A DNA stretch of 64,000 nt. Origin: Litorimonas taeanensis. Lineage in GTDB: Bacteria > Pseudomonadota > Alphaproteobacteria > Caulobacterales > Maricaulaceae. Each line of letters begins with the position of its first letter. The first letter of the stretch is position 1. The notes below the pieces were generated by a model. It made no database searches. It saw nothing but the letters and a program-made list of their open reading frames with translations, and was not told the origin of the DNA. The stretch is taken from positions 186,001 to 250,000 of the forward strand of contig NZ_RBII01000002.1 of the NCBI RefSeq assembly GCF_003634015.1. Direction: 5' to 3'. Below are positions 26,210-35,529 of the stretch, in pieces. The translations under genes were made by a program, and so were the position numbers.

Positions 26210-26956
26210 CTATTTTGGAAGTGGGTCAAACTTTCCAGCGACAATCAACTCTAAGCGATCCGCCAAAATATCTGCCATCTCTTCGGCTTTGTCTTGAGTA
26301 TCGATATGGTCTTGGCGTATCTCGATTGCAAGGTGACGGAGTGCGCGCGGGGCCACATGTTCATCAACTGTATAATTTAAGTCATAAGCAGAATAAGGCA
26401 GATTCATTCCAATTGTGAAGTTTCGACCAAGCCGCATAAAGCTTTCTCGTAAAAGTTCGGCGCTTTCCTCATCATGACGAATTAACAATCCAATATCTGT
26501 CATGCGAAACTCGCCCTCTCGCGGCTGTGGCGTAAAGCTGTGAATAGACAAAACGAAAGGCTGATTTAGACTATCCAAAGTCTCTCCAAGTTGACGGTGA
26601 TATGGGGCATAAAACCGTTTCAATCTCGATTGCCGCTCTTTCGCCGATATGTTTTGATTGCCAGGCACCCATGTTCCGTCGCTTATCTCTGGAATAAGCC
26701 CCGAGGCTTTGGGATCACGATTTAAATCTATCACAAGGCGCGAAATGGCCGCCAGCTGCCCGGGGCATTTAAAATGCGCACAGAGGCGGCGAATTATCGT
26801 TTCTGTTCCGATGTCCCATGCAATATGACGGGTGAGCTCATCCCCGGATAAACCCAAATCATCGTATTCGGGCGGTATAAAATTTGACGCATGGTCACCG
26901 AATATAAAAACGTCATCACAACCCGTTGCGGGAATAAGGTGAAAAGCATCTGTCAT
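26210..26956 (-). CDS. N-formylglutamate amidohydrolase family protein
   Basis: 248 residues with the family's metal-ligand pattern in FIFGDHASNFIPPEYD near the N terminus and LVIDLNRDPKASGLIP further on, plus VLSIHSFTP. Family members hydrolyse N-formyl-glutamate in histidine degradation, but no hut genes are present, and many alphaproteobacterial homologues act on other substrates. The upstream neighbour is tRNA-Ser; the downstream neighbour is msrA on the same strand. Confidence 0.9.
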   Translation of the reverse strand: MTDAFHLIPATGCDDVFIFGDHASNFIPPEYDDLGLSGDELTRHIAWDIGTETIIRRLCAHFKCPGQLAAISRLVIDLNRDPKASGLIPEISDGTWVPGNQNISAKERQSRLKRFYAPYHRQLGETLDSLNQPFVLSIHSFTPQPREGEFRMTDIGLLIRHDEESAELLRESFMRLGRNFTIGMNLPYSAYDLNYTVDEHVAPRALRHLAIEIRQDHIDTQDKAEEMADILADRLELIVAGKFDPLPK

Positions 26957-27042
26957 AACGCTTAATTGCCCTAGATAAGCCTATTGTGCCAGTAAAGTTT
27001 CAGTGCTAATGCGCCGCTTTCCAAGGTTATAGACACTTCAGA

Positions 27043-27133
27043 GGTGAGGTGGCCGAGTGGTTTAAGGCGCACGCTTGGAAAGCGTGTTTAGGTTTGTAGC
27101 CTAACGTGGGTTCGAATCCCATCCTCACCTCCA
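27043..27133 (+). tRNA. tRNA-Ser (anticodon GGA)
   Basis: Class II tRNA with long variable arm. Acceptor GGTGAGG/CCTCACC, D arm with GGCCGAGTGG, anticodon loop CTTGGAAAG with GGA, variable arm around TTTAGGTTTGTAGCCTAAC, T arm GTGGG-TTCGAAT-CCCAT and encoded CCA. The base before CCA is T, unusual for tRNA-Ser. Confidence 0.95.
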
Positions 27134-27220
27134 GTGGTTCAAACAAAACCACACCTCTTCAGAATTCGAGACCCAGTAAATATATCTGTTGAGCGGTCTA
27201 TATGAACGTCTCTATTCGGC

Positions 27221-27592
27221 CTATTTCTTGAGAAAGGGAACCTTCTCAAGCGACGAGGCGCTCATGGGCTTTGTGAAATAATCGATGACAGATTTATGCG
27301 CTCTTGACTTTGCTTTATCTTCGTCCTGATCAGAAGATGTGAGCATTATCACAACCGCCGAACGGTTTTCCCACGTTTCATATTCGGCTAAAAACTCATG
27401 CCCATTCATACGCGGCATATTGATGTCTAGAAAAATAACATGTGGCTGTTCGGGCAGCTCCATTAAAAGGTCTAGCGCCTCTTGGCCATCATACGCCTGT
27501 AAAATATTGATACTTGAGTCAAACTCTTCAATCGCATCTTTGGCTAAATATTGATCGGGCTCACTATCATCGACAATCATAACAGTACGCAT
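27221..27592 (-). CDS. Single-domain response regulator (CheY-like, Rcp1 type)
   Basis: 123 residues. The acidic pocket is in MIVDDSEPDQYLAKDA, the phospho-acceptor Asp is in VIFLDINMPRMNG, the switch Thr/Ser in IMLTSSDQDEDKA and the conserved Lys in DYFTKPMS. No output domain, so it must act through protein contacts, for example by phosphorelay or on a motor or enzyme. It lies 56 bases downstream of the CHASE kinase on the same strand and is probably its receiver. Confidence 0.95.
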   Translation of the reverse strand: MRTVMIVDDSEPDQYLAKDAIEEFDSSINILQAYDGQEALDLLMELPEQPHVIFLDINMPRMNGHEFLAEYETWENRSAVVIMLTSSDQDEDKAKSRAHKSVIDYFTKPMSASSLEKVPFLKK

Positions 27593-27648
27593 ATCTATCC
27601 CTTTTACATTTGAGAGGGCCCTGATGTTCTATGGGGCCTAACATTTGA

Positions 27649-30363
27649 TTATAATGATAAAGGTATTACCACTTTGAAGATAGAGCCAATTCCAGGGTCT
27701 TCATAAGAAATGTCTCCCCCTAATATCGTAACGCTCTTTTTCATCATATATAGTCCGAGGCCAGAGCCAAAAGATGTGCGGGGATGGAACCGTTTGAACA
27801 TTTGGAACAGGTTCTTTTGTTGATTTTTGGGAACCCCTAATCCATTATCTTTAACGGATAAAACAAAGTTATTTCGTTCCCTATATGTCGATATTTCTAC
27901 TATGGCATTTTCATTAGACAGGTCTTGATATTTAACGGCGTTCGATATCAAATTCTCTATGATGAGAACCACCCGACTTTTCTTTGCGTAAAGCGTATCA
28001 GAAAATTCAAGGTTTTGTTTGATTTTTAAACGGTCAAAATTATCCATATATTTCAACTTATCGAGTGTCTCCATCACGACAGCTTCAACATCTATGGCTT
28101 GCTTATCCTCTTTCTCATTTTTTGTTTGAGTCAGCACGAGAATATCTTTGACCAGTTCCTCTAACTTTTTAAGGGACTTTTGAGTGTGAGATAAACTTGC
28201 CAGAGCCTTTGTTTTATTATCAGCGTGAATAGCCTTCTCAGCAATGCCTAATAAGCTGATTGAGGAAACAAGAGGTGACCGCAAGTCATGCGACGTCCGA
28301 TAGGCAAATTCCTCTAATTCAGCATTCGCCTGTTTAATCTCTGCTTCCGCTTTTTTGCGCTTACCAACATCACGGAATACAACCACGGCCCCAGCAAGTT
28401 GATTGTTTTTATCACGTATCGGTCTGCTGGTATATTCCACAGGTATAGCTGTACCGTTCTTATGCCAAAACACTTCGCTGTCATCGGAATAGGTCTTCCC
28501 GTCTCTTATTGTAGAAAGAAAGTTACCATCTTTTTCATCAAAGGGCGTACCATCGGCATAGCTATGCTGGATTAAATCGTGTTGAGATTTATTCAACATC
28601 TCTTCCAAACTGTACCCTAAGAGGTTCTGGGCGGCTTTGTTTGCAAAGGTTGTATGCCCTTCTAGATCAAGTCCATATATACCCTCCCCTGCACTATCGA
28701 AAACGAGTTGCAAGCGTTTTTCGCTCTCAACTAATTTGTCAGTTTGCCTTTCGACTTCGCGGGCAATGATTTCCTTACTGCGAAGCAAACGCATCAAGGT
28801 ATAGTACAAAAGCATGGAACATAACGCCCCAAATATAAGAACGAAAACAGACAACTTTTGGCTATAGGGCGGAGTCAATTCATGCGTACCATGCCAGTAA
28901 ACAGTCCATTGCCGCCCTGCGAGTTTAAGCATCGTTTGTGTTTGATAGAGGCTATCGGAAGTTGAATCTGTGACTGAACTATAAATAAGTCCATCTTCAG
29001 ATATCTCATTGCCGTCATACACACGAAAACTGATTTGATTTCTATTGACATCGGCAAGCCCCTTCATGAAATCGGATGCAATAAAAGGCGCATATACCCA
29101 GCCGGTAAAATGCTCCCGTCGCGCATCAATCGTATCGGGCACAAATTTTGTCTCATATACTGGGACCAACAGTAAAAACCCTGGCGTTTTCTGGCCATCC
29201 TGTACGAGGATGATTTTCTCCGTCAGTGATGGAACACCAAAGTCTCGCGCCTTTTCAGCCGCCGCGCGCCTATTCTTTTCAAACCCTATATCCAGCCCAA
29301 TCGCTTTTTCGTTAAAGGCCTCTGGCTCAATATAGGTAATTATAAACTTATCAGGATTTGATGTTTTTGGATGGTTGATAAAAGTGGGTGCTGCATCAAG
29401 GCGAGCCTTCTCGATAAAGACAGGCAAGTCTTCAACTTGGACAGAGTTAATAAAACCGATTCCCGCGATTCCCGGCAATGTCTCTTCTATATTTAAGGCT
29501 TTAACATAAGCGCGCCAATCAAGCCTTTCTACACGGGTTGACGCGTACATCACACCAACACCGCCTAAGAGAGTATGTTGATAAAGACTGAAGCGCTCGT
29601 AAACTGCATCATGGGTATCAGAAACTAAACGTTCAAAATATTCCGTATTACTAACGGCCGTTGCTTCTTTTATCCCATAACTTGATAACAGAGTTAGTAT
29701 CATCACAATGGCTGACAAAGTGGCGGGCACCACGCGCCATAAATCAAGTTTTTTGACGTTTTCCTCAACAAAGGCCAAGGATATTATACCAATTCCTAAA
29801 ACGACAAAACATGAGGCCGTGTGAATCGCCATGCGCGTAAGACTGCCCCACCCATAGACGCCTTCAACATTTGTCAGATATCCAATCAGCGCCAAAATTG
29901 ATAAGACAATTATAGAGCTACCTAAGCTTATTTGAATTTTTTGGTTTCTGGGGCCAATAGATAACACCAATCCGACAACGGTAAAACAAAGCGCTGTATT
30001 GGGCGCCATTCGCCCAGGGTGAGAGGTCTTCACCATGATGTACGCGTCCATGAATAGCTCATCAAGGCCGACATTGAGACCAAATATATATTGTAGAAGT
30101 GTAATACCCCCGAGCAATATACACCCTATCCCACAAAGAACCGTCAGCTTTGAATACTCGCGCGTAAGTGCAAAGAGGCCTAACCCAGCCAAGAGAAACC
30201 CTAAAGCTGTGTTATATTGCATGGGAGCAAAATGAGGCAAAACTTGTATCAACGCCTCATTCGCTGTGTACCAGCCAAACAAGACTAAGAGACCAAAAAA
30301 CGCCGAAACTGCGCCGCATAGCCGTGGGAAAACTCTTAAATTATTAACGATAGTTAGCATCAA
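27649..30363 (-). CDS. Multi-pass sensor histidine kinase with CHASE and PAS domains
   Basis: 904 residues. The N-terminal third has about seven membrane segments (roughly residues 15-230), then a CHASE extracytoplasmic domain (about 250-500, with EETLPGIAGIGFINSVQ and VYAPFIASDFMKGL), another membrane segment, a PAS domain (about 560-670), a HisKA domain with SHDLRSPLVSSISL and an ATPase domain with KDNGLGVPKNQQ and GSGLGLYMMKKSV. The CHASE domain indicates a small ligand outside the cytoplasm. It is co-transcribed with a single-domain response regulator. Confidence 0.92.
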   Translation of the reverse strand: MMLTIVNNLRVFPRLCGAVSAFFGLLVLFGWYTANEALIQVLPHFAPMQYNTALGFLLAGLGLFALTREYSKLTVLCGIGCILLGGITLLQYIFGLNVGLDELFMDAYIMVKTSHPGRMAPNTALCFTVVGLVLSIGPRNQKIQISLGSSIIVLSILALIGYLTNVEGVYGWGSLTRMAIHTASCFVVLGIGIISLAFVEENVKKLDLWRVVPATLSAIVMILTLLSSYGIKEATAVSNTEYFERLVSDTHDAVYERFSLYQHTLLGGVGVMYASTRVERLDWRAYVKALNIEETLPGIAGIGFINSVQVEDLPVFIEKARLDAAPTFINHPKTSNPDKFIITYIEPEAFNEKAIGLDIGFEKNRRAAAEKARDFGVPSLTEKIILVQDGQKTPGFLLLVPVYETKFVPDTIDARREHFTGWVYAPFIASDFMKGLADVNRNQISFRVYDGNEISEDGLIYSSVTDSTSDSLYQTQTMLKLAGRQWTVYWHGTHELTPPYSQKLSVFVLIFGALCSMLLYYTLMRLLRSKEIIAREVERQTDKLVESEKRLQLVFDSAGEGIYGLDLEGHTTFANKAAQNLLGYSLEEMLNKSQHDLIQHSYADGTPFDEKDGNFLSTIRDGKTYSDDSEVFWHKNGTAIPVEYTSRPIRDKNNQLAGAVVVFRDVGKRKKAEAEIKQANAELEEFAYRTSHDLRSPLVSSISLLGIAEKAIHADNKTKALASLSHTQKSLKKLEELVKDILVLTQTKNEKEDKQAIDVEAVVMETLDKLKYMDNFDRLKIKQNLEFSDTLYAKKSRVVLIIENLISNAVKYQDLSNENAIVEISTYRERNNFVLSVKDNGLGVPKNQQKNLFQMFKRFHPRTSFGSGLGLYMMKKSVTILGGDISYEDPGIGSIFKVVIPLSL

Positions 30364-30563
30364 GGCTGCTCTATCAGTCAGGCATTAAGAAATTCTGATA
30401 CCCTTTAAAATCACAATGTTCAGTGATATGATTTGAAGCTTAACAGTTCAAAGCTCTCGCGTCATCTCAGCTATCTGCTGACTCCCCCATTGCCATTTCG
30501 CTTACATTCCCTTAATCCCACGCGATGCCGAATATTCGGTACGGGGATAGAAAGAAGACAACT

Positions 30564-31193
30564 ATGACAGTGCATTTCCACAAAGGCGATTTACCCGACA
30601 ATTTAGACCTCGGGACCTCCATTGCAGTTGATACGGAAACACAAGGTTTGTCTCTTGTACGTGATAAGCTCTGCCTTGTTCAGCTCTCGGCTGGTGATGG
30701 TGATGCCCATATCGTGCAGATGGACAGAAATACCTATGACGCGCCTAATTTAAAAGCGTTATTGTCTAACCCCAAGGTTGAAACAATTTACCATTTTGCG
30801 CGCTTTGATGTCGCTATTATCAAGCGTGATTTGGGCGTGGATCTTGGGCCAATATTTTGCACCAAAATTGCCTCTGGTCTTGTCCGCACCTATACAGATC
30901 GCCACGGCCTGAAAGATATATGTAAAGAGCTTTTGGGCGTTGATATCTCTAAGCAACAGCAAAGCTCTGATTGGGCATCAGATGAACTTTCAGAAGCTCA
31001 ATTAAACTATGCCGCTTCTGATGTTTTATATCTCCACCAACTTAAAACTATTTTGACTGCCCGTCTATTACGAGAAAGCCGCTATGATATGGCCAAGGCT
31101 TGCTTTGAGTTCTTACCAACGCGTGCAGCGCTAGACCTAGGTGGTTGGCCTGATGTTGATATTTTTTCTCACCGCATGCGTCGCCCTGATTAG
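30564..31193 (+). CDS. rnd: Ribonuclease D-like 3'-5' exonuclease
   Basis: DEDDy exonuclease domain only: AVDTETQGLSL (first Asp/Glu pair), YHFARFDVAII and the Tyr-containing NYAASDVLYLHQLK. About 209 residues from the ATG at 30564 (30525 upstream ATG possible), much shorter than E. coli RNase D, which adds HRDC domains; this short form is usual in alphaproteobacteria. It lies directly before lptC-lptA-lptB, as in many related genomes, but its job there is unexplained. Acts on tRNA or other small-RNA 3' ends. Confidence 0.92.
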   Translation: MTVHFHKGDLPDNLDLGTSIAVDTETQGLSLVRDKLCLVQLSAGDGDAHIVQMDRNTYDAPNLKALLSNPKVETIYHFARFDVAIIKRDLGVDLGPIFCTKIASGLVRTYTDRHGLKDICKELLGVDISKQQQSSDWASDELSEAQLNYAASDVLYLHQLKTILTARLLRESRYDMAKACFEFLPTRAALDLGGWPDVDIFSHRMRRPD

Positions 31194-31302
31194 ATAACCG
31201 TTATAGGATGCGGGGCTCGCACGCGAAATCCTACCTTAACAAGTCTTCATCAGACAGAATTGGCGCTACACTTTGCGCGCTGACTACCCTATAGATTTAG
31301 CC

Positions 31303-32493
31303 ATGGACGTAACCTCAACATCATCACCCAATGGCGTGCGTAATTTGCCCGTGCGTGATCATGGAGCAAGCGAGGCTTTAGGCCTGTGGGAACCCAAGCG
31401 TTCTTTGACATTAGAGGCAGCCCGCCGGCACACCCAACGCATCCAAATTTTGCGAAAAATTCTTATCGCCATGGCAACAGCCTTGGTCATTGTATTGGGA
31501 TTGCAATTTATGGGCAAAGGCACCAGCACCTTTGACAACCCTAACCCAACAGAATCCGTAAAGATGGTAAACCCTCGCTATAGCGGACGAACAGCCGATG
31601 GATTACCTTTCTACCTGACGGCCGATACAGCCACACGAACAATGGCCAAAAGAGACGAAGTCGCGCTTATAAACCCAGTCTTGGAATTTGTCCGTCTGGA
31701 CGGTGCAGCCTCTTCTTTTGTTCTCGCCAATAATGGTACTTATAATGATGTAACCAAGGTTCTCGACCTTAATGACTCTGTAAATTTAGAAACCGATGAT
31801 GGCTATATCTGCCAAACGACGTTTTCGCGTATATTTGCGCGTGAAAAGCGCATTGAAGGTTCAGAGCCAATTCAATGCACGGGAACTTTTGGCGTCGTCA
31901 ATGGCCAAGCTTATGAAATTAATAAAAACTACACTGAGTTTATTTTTAAAGACGGCATGAGCGCGCAAATCAAACAAGATCCAGCACAAAAACCTGCGGC
32001 TGACGCTAGCAACCCAGAGGCCTCAAACCAATTTGCCTTTAGCGGCGATGGTCTTGTCTATGTAGATGCAGACCGCGGTATATATGAAGGCGGAACGACC
32101 AAGCTGTTTGCGCGTGAAGGAGAAACCGTAACAGTGAAGCAAGGTGCGGCCACAATTAACGCGCAAGAAATAACAATTCTACGGCGCGAAGCGACGTCAC
32201 AAGCTGATGGTTCATTGCGTCTCGGAGAGGTCAATAAAATCATCGCCCAAAAAGATTTCCGCTATCAAAACCCACAGAATGACGCTCGGGGTGATCAGGG
32301 TGTTTACGAACGCGATAAAAGCCTTATCACCGTTACGGGAAATGTCCGCGTCATGCAGCCGAGTGGGAATATGGTCAAAACAGATCGTCTGACCTATAAC
32401 ACTATCACAGAAACGGCGCGGTTTTCAGGTAATTGCCAAGGCCGCGATTGTGGTTCAAATGGCAGAAGCCGTACAACAATTGGCGGGAATTAG
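31303..32493 (+). CDS. lptC: LptC-family lipopolysaccharide export protein, enlarged
   Basis: About 396 residues from the ATG at 31303 (a TTG at 31273 would add ten). A cytoplasmic N tail is followed by one membrane segment (KILIAMATALVIVLGLQF) and a periplasmic LptC-like beta region (MVNPRYSGRTADGLPFYLTA). LptC proteins are normally about 190 residues; here the second half (FSGDGLVYVDADRGIYEGG onwards) looks like a second LptA/OstA-fold unit and ends TARFSGNCQGRDCG. It bridges LptB2FG to LptA in the periplasm. Confidence 0.85.
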   Translation: MDVTSTSSPNGVRNLPVRDHGASEALGLWEPKRSLTLEAARRHTQRIQILRKILIAMATALVIVLGLQFMGKGTSTFDNPNPTESVKMVNPRYSGRTADGLPFYLTADTATRTMAKRDEVALINPVLEFVRLDGAASSFVLANNGTYNDVTKVLDLNDSVNLETDDGYICQTTFSRIFAREKRIEGSEPIQCTGTFGVVNGQAYEINKNYTEFIFKDGMSAQIKQDPAQKPAADASNPEASNQFAFSGDGLVYVDADRGIYEGGTTKLFAREGETVTVKQGAATINAQEITILRREATSQADGSLRLGEVNKIIAQKDFRYQNPQNDARGDQGVYERDKSLITVTGNVRVMQPSGNMVKTDRLTYNTITETARFSGNCQGRDCGSNGRSRTTIGGN

Positions 32494-32522
32494 GTCTGCT
32501 GATGCAGGTAATAGGAACAGGA

Positions 32523-33062
32523 ATGACTATGCGTATTTTATCAGCTCTGCCCGTTTTCTCTCTCTTAGGGATGATAGGTTTTGCATCACCTACCTTTGCA
32601 CAGTTTTCAAATACTTCCAACGCGCCGATTACCATTGACGCCGATGATAGTCGCCTTGAAAGTGGTTCTGCCGTTTTTTCTGGCCAAGTCGATGCTCGCC
32701 AAGGCGATGTGCGAATCTTAACAGATGAAATGACTATCACAGGTCGGAAAGGCGGCGGGGTGAATGCTGCTGTAAGTGACATTGACACCATCGTGGCTGT
32801 TGGAAATTTTTATTACATTACGCCGACCCAAGAGGTCCGAGGTCAACGCGGAATTTATCGTCAAGCCAGCAATGATTTTACCGTCACTGGAAATGTCGTT
32901 CTCTTGCAAAATGATAGTGTCGTCACAGGCGACACACTCATTTACAATCTCGAAACCGAAGAAGCACGGATGGTCAGCAATTGTAAAGGTCGCAAATGCG
33001 GCCTAAGCCAACGTGTTCGGGTTCTTATTCAAAACACTGACCAAAACGGAACCAAGGGTTAG
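32523..33062 (+). CDS. lptA: LptA-family lipopolysaccharide transport protein
   Basis: About 180 residues from the ATG at 32523, which has an AGGA box close upstream and is followed by a signal peptide (LSALPVFSLLGMIGFASPTFAQ). The mature part is the OstA fold (APITIDADDSRLESGSAVFSG ... QVDARQGDVRILTDEM). It ends ARMVSNCKGRKCGLSQRVRV, matching the tail of the upstream LptC. Periplasmic bridge that carries LPS from LptC to LptD. In an operon between lptC and lptB. Confidence 0.9.
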   Translation: MTMRILSALPVFSLLGMIGFASPTFAQFSNTSNAPITIDADDSRLESGSAVFSGQVDARQGDVRILTDEMTITGRKGGGVNAAVSDIDTIVAVGNFYYITPTQEVRGQRGIYRQASNDFTVTGNVVLLQNDSVVTGDTLIYNLETEEARMVSNCKGRKCGLSQRVRVLIQNTDQNGTKG

Positions 33063-33119
33063 CCCGTTTCCAATTCATCCCAAAGGGCGAAGCATCAGGC
33101 TTATACGTAAAGAAATTTA

Positions 33120-33887
33120 ATGGCTGAAACAAAAACAACATCCGCAGGACAAGTCATTACGCCGCCCGCCAAAGGGTTGGCTGCCAATCATATTGGTAAA
33201 GCCTATCGAGGCCGTGTTGTGGTAAAAGATATCACGCTAACGGTTCAGCGTGGAGAAGTCGTTGCCTTAATGGGGCCTAACGGCGCAGGTAAGACAACCA
33301 GTTTTTACATGATTATGGGCTTGATCGAAGCTGATCGCGGCATGATCACTTTGGATGGTCAAGACATCACGGCTTTACCTATGTACCAACGGGCCCGTTT
33401 GGGCGTTGGCTATCTCCCGCAAGAGCAAAGCATCTTCCGCGGCCTTACTGTCGAAGAAAATATCCGAGCCGTCGTACAGTTAACGGAAAAAGACAGATCC
33501 AAATGGAGCGATAATGTAGATGCGCTTTTGGACGAACTCAATATTGGTCATATCAAACACAGCCCTGCTCTTGCGCTCTCAGGCGGAGAACGGCGCCGAG
33601 TTGAAATCGCGCGGGCCCTTGCCTCTCGTCCTAGCTTCATGCTTTTGGATGAGCCCTTTACGGGTATTGATCCAATCGCCATCGCGGATATTTCTGAACT
33701 TGTTCTCTATCTCAAAAAACGGGGCATCGGCATTTTGATTACGGATCACCGCGTAAGAGAAACCCTCGATATCGTTGACCGCGCCTCTATTTTGTTCCAA
33801 GGCGAAGCCTTATTCGAGGGAACACCAGACGAAATCCGAGCTAACAAAGATGTACGGCGCGTTTATCTTGGCGAAAAATACGCCTAG
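33120..33887 (+). CDS. lptB: LPS export ABC transporter ATP-binding protein
   Basis: 255 residues. Walker A GPNGAGKTTS, Q-loop GYLPQEQSIFRGL, signature LSGGERRRVEIARALA, Walker B FMLLDEPFTGID and H-loop LITDHRVRET. The PNGAGKTT and EQSIFRGLTV patterns are characteristic of LptB, which powers LPS extraction from the inner membrane with LptF and LptG (not in the window). Last gene of the RNase D-lptC-lptA-lptB run; the usual rpoN gene does not follow. Confidence 0.97.
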   Translation: MAETKTTSAGQVITPPAKGLAANHIGKAYRGRVVVKDITLTVQRGEVVALMGPNGAGKTTSFYMIMGLIEADRGMITLDGQDITALPMYQRARLGVGYLPQEQSIFRGLTVEENIRAVVQLTEKDRSKWSDNVDALLDELNIGHIKHSPALALSGGERRRVEIARALASRPSFMLLDEPFTGIDPIAIADISELVLYLKKRGIGILITDHRVRETLDIVDRASILFQGEALFEGTPDEIRANKDVRRVYLGEKYA

Positions 33888-33946
33888 TTCAAAACTAAAT
33901 ATTCTAACTCGCGGCTAAATGCTTCACCATCATATTGGCAGATCCT

Positions 33947-34309
33947 ATGATTATGCAAAGCAGTGAAAGGCCACTCTTCTTTCAACATTTTCTTTGGATT
34001 ATCGGACAGCCTGAGACGTGGCTAACCTTACTAATATGGGCTGTCTTAATTTTCGGCGTTGCAAAAGGTATCAGGCGCTTGTGGAAGACTGGCCGAAAGA
34101 AGTGGTCGGTATTTTTATTTATAATCGCTGTGACACTTCTCTCTTATTATATTTGGTTATCGGTAAATGCCGTAAGCTTTTATGCAGAAGGTCGGGTCTC
34201 AGAGCTAAAAGCTCTACGAAATGGCAAACGTATTGTTATCGGCCTTTTAGGCCTTTCCCTTTTTTGGTTAATTTTTGACCGACACATTTCAAAACTTTTG
34301 AAATCGTAA
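33947..34309 (+). CDS. Small integral membrane protein, unknown function
   Basis: About 120 residues with three likely membrane segments (LTLLIWAVLIFGVA, VFLFIIAVTLLSYYIWL and IVIGLLGLSLFWLIF), separated by Lys/Arg-rich loops. The ATG at 33947 is preferred; a TTG at 33935 is possible. No family recognised. It lies 59 bases after lptB on the same strand and might be transcribed with it, but a link to LPS export is not supported by sequence. Confidence 0.55.
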   Translation: MIMQSSERPLFFQHFLWIIGQPETWLTLLIWAVLIFGVAKGIRRLWKTGRKKWSVFLFIIAVTLLSYYIWLSVNAVSFYAEGRVSELKALRNGKRIVIGLLGLSLFWLIFDRHISKLLKS

Positions 34310-34312
34310 TCC

Positions 34313-35317
34313 CTATCCCATCAGGATATTGTGAACATCTTTTGTTAGCTCCAATGACCGCAGTCTTGCCGTTTGATCATAAAAGTTTTTCGCGATGATA
34401 ATTTCATCGAGCTGTAATTCATCTAAGAAATAGGACAATCGTTTAGCAATTGTCTCAACGGTTCCAACTGCGCTAACCTGCAACATCGCCTGTAACTGCG
34501 GCGCAATATGCGCTGGGACTTCGAAGTCTTCAACAGGGGCCCGGGTCAAGCCTCGATTATTCGTCAAAATCCCTGTAAATGCCTGCACTAAAGTCGAAAA
34601 TTGGAATTTTGCCTCTTCTTCGGAATCTGCTGCAAAAACATTACAGGCCATCATGAAATAAGGCTTCGTTAAATGTGCTGAAGGCTTGAACTCACGGCGG
34701 TATATTTCTGCGGCTTGGAATAAATGAGTTGGTGCAAAATGCGAGGCAAAAGCATAGGGCAAGCCAAGCTTCGCCGCGAGTTGCGCGCCATATAGGCTAG
34801 ACCCTAATATCCATACAGGCACTTCTGTGCCCTCTCCTGGAATAGCCCGTACCGACACCGTCTTTGTTTCATCTGGTTTAGCTAAATAGCCAATCAACTC
34901 TTCTACATCAGAAGGGTATTGCCGCCCCGCCCGTTCATAATCTTTGCGCATAGCCCGTATCACGCCCATATCCCCGCCTGGGGCACGGCCCACCCCCAAA
35001 TCAATTCGGCCGGGGTGCAACGTGGCCAAAGTCCCGAACTGCTCTGCGATTAAAAGCGGCGCATGGTTAGGTAGCATTATACCCCCAGCGCCAAGGCGTA
35101 TAGATTTCGTATGCGCCGCTATATGAGCGATTAAAACAGAAGTCGCGGAACTCGCTACACTCGCAATGTTATGGTGTTCGGCATACCAAACGCGCTTAAA
35201 ATTTAAGGCCTCGGCTTTTTGAGCTAGCGCTACACTGCCTTCAAAACTTTTTGCAATTGAACCCCCATCTGTAACTTGAGCCAAATCTAGAATAGAAAAG
35301 GGAACCGTCATCTGCAT
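34313..35317 (-). CDS. LLM-class flavin-dependent oxidoreductase
   Basis: 334 residues. The luciferase-like TIM-barrel is indicated by SILDLAQVTDGGS at the start, WYAEHHNIASVASSATSVL, GGIMLPNHAPLLIAEQF and the GRIDLGVGRAPGGD segment. This subgroup (MsnO8/'luciferase-like' without bacterial light) uses FMNH2, often for an unknown oxygenation. Convergent with the small membrane protein gene. An AAAGGA box lies two bases before the ATG. Confidence 0.92.
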   Translation of the reverse strand: MQMTVPFSILDLAQVTDGGSIAKSFEGSVALAQKAEALNFKRVWYAEHHNIASVASSATSVLIAHIAAHTKSIRLGAGGIMLPNHAPLLIAEQFGTLATLHPGRIDLGVGRAPGGDMGVIRAMRKDYERAGRQYPSDVEELIGYLAKPDETKTVSVRAIPGEGTEVPVWILGSSLYGAQLAAKLGLPYAFASHFAPTHLFQAAEIYRREFKPSAHLTKPYFMMACNVFAADSEEEAKFQFSTLVQAFTGILTNNRGLTRAPVEDFEVPAHIAPQLQAMLQVSAVGTVETIAKRLSYFLDELQLDEIIIAKNFYDQTARLRSLELTKDVHNILMG

Positions 35318-35529
35318 AATCCTTTAGCAATCAGGCAATAGACGTATGGCTCATTACACAGAAATCAAGGCGCCCTATTGCATTCACGGCAGTTCACAAA
35401 TGCACTCTTCATCAAGTAACCCTGAAAAACCCCTTTAAACCTTTATGCTACATGTAATTTCAACTGTTTTGATGTCGTAAAAATGTCATAATAAAAATAA
35501 ATCCGACACAAAAATAAAAGGATGCAGGG

